Below, piece after piece: positions 57,865 through 64,000 of a stretch of DNA of 64,000 bases; within the stretch, counting starts at the first letter, position 1; each line of letters begins with the position of its first letter. The notes beneath the pieces were generated by a model, which searched no databases, had not been told where the DNA came from, and saw only the letters and a program-made list of their open reading frames with translations. The DNA is from Gelatoporia subvermispora B (Eukaryota > Basidiomycota > Agaricomycetes > Polyporales > Gelatoporiaceae), in NCBI GenBank assembly GCA_000320605.2, contig KB445797.1, positions 64,437 to 128,436 on the forward strand, in the 5' to 3' direction. A program made the translations under genes and the position numbers.

Positions 57865-59883
57865 TTACGCCTTCCACACGCTCTTAATCATATCCGCACA
57901 CTTCTCCGCAACCGCCACCACTGGCGCCTGCAAATGCGTCGCTGGCACATCCGGAAATATACTCGCATCGCAAGCCCTCAACCCTCTCACCCCGTGCACC
58001 CTGAGCTCATCATCCACCACGCCTGGCGCGCGGGGATCCTCCTCGGGAGCCATCCTGCACGTGCTACTATAGTGCAAATATGAGCCCGCCCATAACGCGA
58101 TGTGCGCGTCGAGCACGGCGTCATCCAGGCCCGCGGGCACATGCACGTCGGTCAGGGAGTAGCCCAGAGAGCGCATCTGGCACGCAAGTGCAGCGGCGAG
58201 GCGCAGGCCCGAGCGCAGCACGGTGCGGTCCCGTGGCGAAGTGAGATAGGACATGGTGCAAAGAGGCTGGGAGAAAGGGTCGGAGGAAGAGAGACGCACT
58301 GTCCCGCTGGATTCGAGCCGGAGGACTGCGACGAGCAAGCAGAGTCCACCTTTGGATTGGTCGTACTCGGGGCAGCGCGGGTCGACGATGGCGCTCTGGA
58401 GGAAGATAGGTCAGACGTGACGTGAGTAGTGGAGAGATTGAGAGATTGGTTGGCATACCTGCATGATCTCGATCTCTGGGATGTTCGAGGGGCTGAGGGC
58501 GTCCTTCTCCTTCTCCGCAAATGGCTTCTGGGCACATGTCTCATCAAGCAGCTCGGGACGTGTCAGAACGCATGCTTCCACCAGGGACGAGGTCAGCCAT
58601 CCTTCCCCGTGTACGAGGTATTTGTACAGATGCGTGAGGAGCATGAGTGGCCGCTTGATAAGACCCAGCGTGCAATGCTCCATAGGGCAGTTGAAGTCAA
58701 ATTGAACGCCTACATGGTCTTGCTGTTGATTAAGCCCGGATGGATGACTATGTCAATGAGGTGCGTGGGGCATGAGCTGAACTACGAACCAAATGACTCC
58801 CCACACCGGGCATGTTACGGATCACGGGTATCCCAACCTCCTTCAGGTGTTCCTCGGGCCCAAGACCGCTGAATTGTTTGATCAGTCCATCGTATGACAG
58901 ATCGGCCGTCTCTAGTCATACCTAAGCAGCAGGATCTGAGGTGAGCGCAGAGCGCCAGCCGAGATCACAACCTCCCGTTTGGCCTTCACGAAAATACTTG
59001 ACGAGCCTAGTTGTATATTCTGCACAACAACCCCACTGGCGCGCAGTTCCTCATCACCATCGCGTTCAATCTCAATATTGCGAACAATGGAGTTCGTGCA
59101 GATATGCAAACTTTGCGCGTGTGCCATTGCGAACTCTTTTGGCAAGAACGCCCTGAACGTGCTATTACGTTGGCCTGTAACATCAAGCGTCTGGTGAATG
59201 CGGAAACAACCGGAGGTGGGTAACGATGGGTCATTTACATCCGTCGCAGGAGCGAAGCCGAGTCTCTCGGCGGCATGCGTTAGGCTGCCAAACAGTCAGT
59301 CCAATGCTCGATGTTATTCGGGATGCGCGAGCTTACAAAGTATACGAGGGAGACAGGAATTCTTGTCCTGGTGTCCGTATTTGCCAAAGACCTGACTCAA
59401 CGTGAGCTGACAAGATGTGTGTTGTCGTCAAGATAGCGCACCTTTGCTCCCATAGTGAGCCTTTGTGGCTGGATTGCACAGGCACTCCGCCTTATCAAAG
59501 TATGGCAACAAGTCATCCCACCCTCAGCCCTTCCGGCCCGCCTCTTTCCACGCATTGTACTCCCCCGGAGTCCCGCGCGCGTACTGCGAGAGGACGGGAG
59601 AGTGTTTCCGGTCGGACCAGTGGTGAGTGGAGAGGAGCGGGCAGCGGTGTAGGAAGGAGTCGCCCGCGTCGCCGCGCTCAACCAGGAGAACAGTGGCGTC
59701 GTGGTCCTCCGCAAGGCGACGCGCTAGCACGCAGCCTGCCGTTCCTCCTGTGTGAGATTCGTTAAGACTGGATTGAACTGGAGGACAATTGGAGGATATA
59801 CCTCCAACGATGATGTAGTCATAATCAGCCCGGAGCTGCGTCGATGACCGCTGGGGGTAGGGTGTATCGAACGGCCACATCAA
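57865..59883 (-). pseudogene. GMC oxidoreductase, disrupted
   Basis: This is an FAD-dependent glucose-methanol-choline family enzyme (aryl-alcohol oxidase or choline dehydrogenase type). The start at 59883 leads to YDYIIVGG|GTAGCVLARRLAED, the FAD-binding motif assembled across an intron. LVERGDAGDSF, GTPGEYNAWKEAGRKG, LGFAPATDVNDPS, GCFRIHQTLDV, REVVISAGALRSPQILL and VGIPVIRNMPGVGSHL follow. The C-terminal signature has the catalytic His in YLHYSSTCRM and the second position in PATHLQAP. There are two lesions. A TGA at 59524-59526 lies where Trp is expected in AGRKG-W-GWDDLLPYF. The segment normally carrying the family's GG-x-SRIN motif between the ERG motif and GTPGEYN is missing. The region 59240-59420 is also hard to read in frame. 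It is therefore probably non-functional. Confidence 0.75.
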
Positions 59884-60772
59884 GAGTAAAGTTAGGAGAC
59901 CAGAGACAAGACATTTCCGTTCATCGTACTATTTACGTGGGTGCAGTTTCAGGGGTGGCGGGGTGCCCTCACATAATTTACCGTCGTGATTCGGCTTCGG
60001 ATCAATGTGAGGTAGGAGGACTGTGTCGTGCAACCGGACGTCGCGCTAGTCGTGTTCTGAGCCAGGAACTTTGAGAAGACGAGACATGCCCGGAGTTAAG
60101 CAGCGTGATGGAGATGTGAAAGCGGCTTGCTACCTTTTGCTACCCCGAAAGTGATTCTGCGGTAGGAGAGTTGTATCTCTGCAGTTTCTGCGACCGGAGA
60201 CCAGCTGCGGCGTCTCGGCACTCCCTGGCCCGTGCCGGATGCCGTGCATGCCGGGTCTCGCCGACGCCGACGGTTGCCGGACTTCGAGCTCGTCGAGCCT
60301 GACTGCTTTCAAGAGAATTGGTTTGCCTCGCGATTATTCTTTCCTTTATCCTCGGCTTCAGTGACATAGCAGCTTTCGCGACTCTCTATACTCACCATCT
60401 CTACTTTTCTACGTTGTCTCTTAGGACGAAGCTGGTGTGCGAAAGGCACATCAAAGAAGGACGACTACTGCGCCTCGGTGTTTCAGTCAACTCTATGGCG
60501 TAGTAGATGCCAACAATGCAGCTGGACAGAGCCGCCATCGCTATTATTCGGAGCTGACCTGATAGGGTATAGTTTGGTATAGTCTCATCGATGTTGGCCG
60601 TGTTGCTTCTAGTACCCCAAGTGCCACCACTGGACGAGCGTGGGGAAAGCACAAGCACGCGCAACATCCGCAAGGACCCTAGGACGCGCACCCCTTTTAC
60701 ACCAATTTACATATATCCAACTAGTGACCAAGAGGACTCCAACATCCCGTTCTTCAGACTCTAACCACCACG
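59884..60772. promoter_or_regulatory. Divergent upstream region of the GMC relic and the AAA gene
   Basis: These 890 bases lie between two head-to-head starts. There is no convincing gene: a 96-codon minus-strand frame at 60401-60691 has no family features. The 100 bases before the AAA start include TACACCAATTTACATATATC, a possible TATA-like element about 60-70 bases upstream of the ATG. Confidence 0.4.
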
Positions 60773-63612
60773 ATGAGCATGAGGAGGCAACACCTGTTCC
60801 GTGAGTTTCCACCGTGGGCATCCCAACGCAGTAAGCTCACGCCTCCCAGAGGATTTCATGGACGTCCTTGACCCCTCAACCATAGTCATCCCCTCCGCCT
60901 CGGGTGAGTTTGTCCGCGGCGCGCTCCGCGAGGACGGCGACGCGCCCCAGGAGGACGCCGCGCCAGAGGCCGAGCCGGGCACGCTGCTCGAGGTCAAGCA
61001 CCTACACGAGACGCTCGACAAGTTCAAGAGCGAGTGGATCGCGAAGCCCGCGCCCGCGGAGGACGTCGAGGAGTCGCCGGACCGCTCCAAGTGGGCCGCG
61101 TACGCGTTCACGGTCATCCGCCGGTTCAACCCGGTGAACGCGCAGGGCACGCTGCACAACGTCACGACAACGCTCCAGATCAACAGCAAGGAGCTCGTCA
61201 AGGTCGGACAGGAGGCGATCGGGCAGGTGCCGGGCATCTCGTGGACGGCGCGTCCGCTCCGGGTGAGTTTGCGGCGGGCGTCCTTTTCGCGTCCTCTGCT
61301 GTTTGCTGATAGGTCGCACGCGTACACGCAGGTCGACCCGCAGATGCTGCTCGCGCGGCTGCCCGAGGTGGCCGAGTACCGGAAGAATCTGACGACGGAG
61401 CTCGAGGAGACCCCCTCAGCCGAGCGCGACGCGTCGCCGGTGGGCACGACGCTCGCGCACGTGGACCACCTGCTCGACTACCTGACGCGGGAGCACGCGC
61501 GCACGCTCGAGACGCTCTCGTCGCTGCTCGCGCACGGCGAGATCACGTTCGACCTGCTCTGGGCGATCTTCGTCCCGCGCAAGACGCTGCTGTACACGCT
61601 CTGCCCCGCGTCGGGCGAACCGCGGGCGGTGCGGCTGCTGAACGCGGAGCGCTGCCAGCAGCTCGGCGGGTCCGGCGTCGTCTCCGCGTCGCACGACCCG
61701 ACGTCGTTCCTGCTCGGCGTCCCGCCGCACGGGGAGCAGGGCACGCAGAACGCGCAGTACCTCTGGCGGCTCACGGTCGAGTACGTCGAGGTCGATGTCG
61801 GCGCGCGCGGCCGCCGGCTGCGCCAGCACGAGAAGGACCCCGGGCCGGAGCCGATCCAGTATGAGGACCCGTCCGCGCCCCCGCAGTATGGCTACGCGAA
61901 CCTCGGGAGCGTGCTGGACATCCAGATGTTCAAGGGCGCGAAGAAGATTGCGGACCTGCCCATATACCCCATCCAGTACTACGCAGGGCCAGACGGTGTG
62001 GACGGCCTCAAGAAGCGGCTGATCGCGCGCGGGAAGAAGTGGATGGAGATGGCGGGCGGGATGCACCATGTCAACTATCGCGGGATCGCTGTGCGGTGGA
62101 AGCCAGATATCTCGACTTACATCAAGTACAGCGTGAGTGTGCTCGCCGCATGCGTCGTGTTCAGAGTTCAGTGGCTGAGCTTTTCACGGCTACTAGATCA
62201 ACTCCCGTATCATGATCGACAGAAGTGAGTGCTTTGGTCTTGACACGCGTCTATCTGCTCAATTGCACCGTGACATAGAGCTGTTTGCGAGCATGAACCC
62301 CAACTACGTATGGATGAACACGGTTACGAAGACGCTATCTGGGCAAGAGATAGACAGACACGCCCTACGCACGAACCTGTCGCCCTCCTCAGACAAGCAG
62401 AACCAACTCACAGACGACGAGCTCCTACTTACCACTCCGCTCGTCTACGGATTCAGCCTGGGCGACAAGCAATGGTGTATGTCCTGGTTGTCTTCTTTGT
62501 AATGTAATATTACTCACGCTGACTTCGCTTTCGTAGTAGAATTTGCCATAGAGCACGTAGACCCCATCGTCTGGAACGATGACGCGTTCGAGAACCTTGT
62601 GATACCCAAAGAACACAAGATCGTCTTGAAGATGCTTGTAGAGAACCACGAGAGCGACAACTCGGCCAAGTTCGATGACTTTGTCTCAGGCAAGGGTTTG
62701 GGCCTTGTGGTCAACCTCTTTGGCAATCCGGGGACTGGTACGTGCATCCCTATTTGAGCGAGGGTGGTACTCACTATCTCCCAGGCAAGAGTCTTACTGC
62801 TGAAGCTATGAGCGAATGTGAGTAATCAGTCCGGCAAAGGCGTATGTGTATAGTTGACACGGAGATCCTCCTCTATCAGGTCTGCGAAGTTCGTTGTCTC
62901 GATGAGCGTATTTAAGCATTGAACCCTCATCTCGATCCTACAGAGCCGCTATACGTGGTTGGCGCAGCAGACCTCGGCACCACTGCCGATTCACTAGATG
63001 CACGCCTGACAACCATCTTCAGGATGACAGCCGTGTGGAACTCCGTTGTCCTCATAGATGAGGCGGACGTCTTCCTGGAGGAGCGTTCGCTCTACGACAT
63101 CCATCGCAACGCCATGGTCGCCGTCTTCCTGCGGCAACTCGAGTGCGCACCTTGCATGACCATACATCCCCTTGCCTCTACTGACTTCTCCCCCTGCCTC
63201 ACAGGCACTTCCGCGGCATCCTCTTCCTGACGACGAACCGCGTGAAGGTGTTCGACGAGGCGTTCCAGTCGCGCATCCACGTCTCCCTGCGGTACCAGGA
63301 CCTCACCCCAGACGCGAAGCGCCACATCTGGCGCGCGTTCATGCTCAAGGTCAACACGAGCCTTCCGGACGGCGGCCTCACTAGTGAGCAGCTACGCGAG
63401 CTCGGCGAGAAGAAGATCAACGGGCGTCAGATCAAGAACGTCGTGAAAACGGCAAGCGGGCTCGCGGCTGGGGAAAAGCAGGAGCTCGGGTATCGCCATA
63501 TCGTCCGCGTGTTGGACTTGATGGAGGAGTTCGACATTCAGTATGTGTCCTGGCTTCTATCGTGCCTCCGTTCGCTAATTATGTTACTTGCAGCCACTCC
63601 ATGTACCAGTAA
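60773..63612 (+). CDS. AAA-type ATPase with fungal N-terminal domain
   Basis: This is an AAA ATPase of the fungal group with a long N-terminal region before a single AAA core. It is related to BCS1/proteasome-type ATPases in the core only, and its cellular role is unknown. Exons are 60773-60800, 60850-61262, 61332-62132, 62197-62224, 62279-62476, 62537-62737, 62785-62817, 62881-62889 (nine bases), 62944-63142, 63205-63540 and 63594-63612 (754 aa, in frame). The N-terminal part has TFDLLWAIFVPRKTLLYT, TVEYVEVDVG and GIAVRWKPDISTYI. The core has Walker A GNPGTGKSLTAEA, LDARLTTIFRMTAVWNSV, Walker B VVLIDEADVFLE, sensor 1 FLTTNR and Arg-finger-like FQSRIHVSL. INGRQIKNVVKTA forms the lid. Walker A has Asn for Pro and Ser for Thr, which is seen in some members. 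Exon 2-3 sequence is markedly G+C-rich. It appears intact. Confidence 0.87.
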
Positions 63613-64000
63613 AGCCGTGTACTACCTATCCTGTACAATAATCACTCTTAGGACCCTAGACATTCAATCACAATGCTGTCTTAATATGTTGTTGCGAACA
63701 CCCAGGAGACTGTCGTGCGCTTTGCAGGCAAGTCAAAGATCACTTTTGGAAGGTCTGCAGGTGGAATTCTACACATCACGTATCATCAGGGCACGACCTC
63801 GCACGTGCCGACGTTCTTCCGATAAGAATTTTCCTATCCATAATGACTGTTCCAGACCAAGTGCAAGCATGCGCCTCAAGTCGGCATTTCAAGGTCTCGC
63901 GATGCCCTTCGCGCCATCTAACGCCGTATGCGGTCCGTCGGAGAAGTACGTTTTGCGCACGTGCCGCACCTCGCTCGGTCGCATAGCACTTCTTTTGACG
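63613..64000. other. Downstream of the AAA gene to window end
   Basis: These 388 bases contain the AAA gene's probable 3'-UTR (ACAATAATCACTCTTAGG near 63640) and no further recognisable gene. Confidence 0.5.

Noticed and set aside
60080..60125. 5S-rRNA-like AGTTAAGC segment
   Set aside because: Only a short internal-promoter-like string matches; the rest of a 5S gene is absent.
60761..62069. 217- and 228-codon minus-strand frames opposite the AAA gene
   Set aside because: They are shadows in G+C-rich coding sequence; the plus strand has AAA motifs and consistent splice sites.
1..64000. CRISPR arrays, bacterial operons, phage genes
   Set aside because: Intron-rich eukaryotic genes throughout; the repeats are long and diverged, not short regularly spaced units.

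Overview
The window looks like a nuclear segment of a basidiomycete (Agaricomycetes, perhaps a polypore). The signs are short GT-AG introns of about 47-70 bp, NACHT proteins of the agaricomycete type, Mn-superoxide dismutase sequences, a GMC oxidoreductase, a GDSL/SGNH esterase and a Zn2Cys6 regulator. All gene models are hand-spliced from the sequence. The four NLR models and the regulator, esterase and AAA models each give an exact multiple of three after splicing. No database search was run.

Positions 1-45,200 form a decayed tandem array of roughly 10-13 kb units. Each unit carries one intact NOD-like receptor gene (NLR1 3487-6187, NLR2 14430-17178, NLR3 27954-30854, NLR4 38432-41141, all on +). 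Each is followed by a conserved downstream block T of about 1.1 kb. A 3' NLR fragment (18148-18438) with its own T copy, and a 5'-truncated divergent NLR (42453-43534), complete the series. Three of the receptors follow a Mn-SOD pseudogene (about 11,945, 26,195 and 35,945). The rest of each unit is made of mutually alignable but non-coding blocks (B-H, E). Only the NLR reading frames survive intact.

The receptors share a plan: a variable first exon, a helical N-terminal domain resembling MLKL/4-helix-bundle domains, a NACHT NTPase, the post-NACHT region typical of agaricomycete NACHT-WD40 proteins, and a short last exon instead of WD40, ankyrin or TPR repeats. NLR2 and NLR4 begin MGNTQSSC, an N-myristoylation-like motif assembled across the first splice junction. 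NLR3 begins with a polybasic helix and NLR1 with a KRPR-containing leader. NLR2 has His in place of the Walker B Asp. This repeat-less, first-exon-diversified NLR family is the best candidate for an undescribed system here.

Positions 45,200-64,000 hold single-copy genes: a Zn2Cys6/AT-hook regulator (45254-47222, -), a 5.4 kb stretch without a recognised gene, an SGNH (CE16-like) esterase (52662-53992, +), an MFS allantoate/anion-type transporter (54154-57014, -), a disrupted GMC oxidoreductase (57865-59883, -) and a BCS1/AAA-type ATPase (60773-63612, +). The secreted esterase, transporter and GMC relic fit a saprotrophic nutrient-use neighbourhood. I see no functional tie between them and the NLR array.
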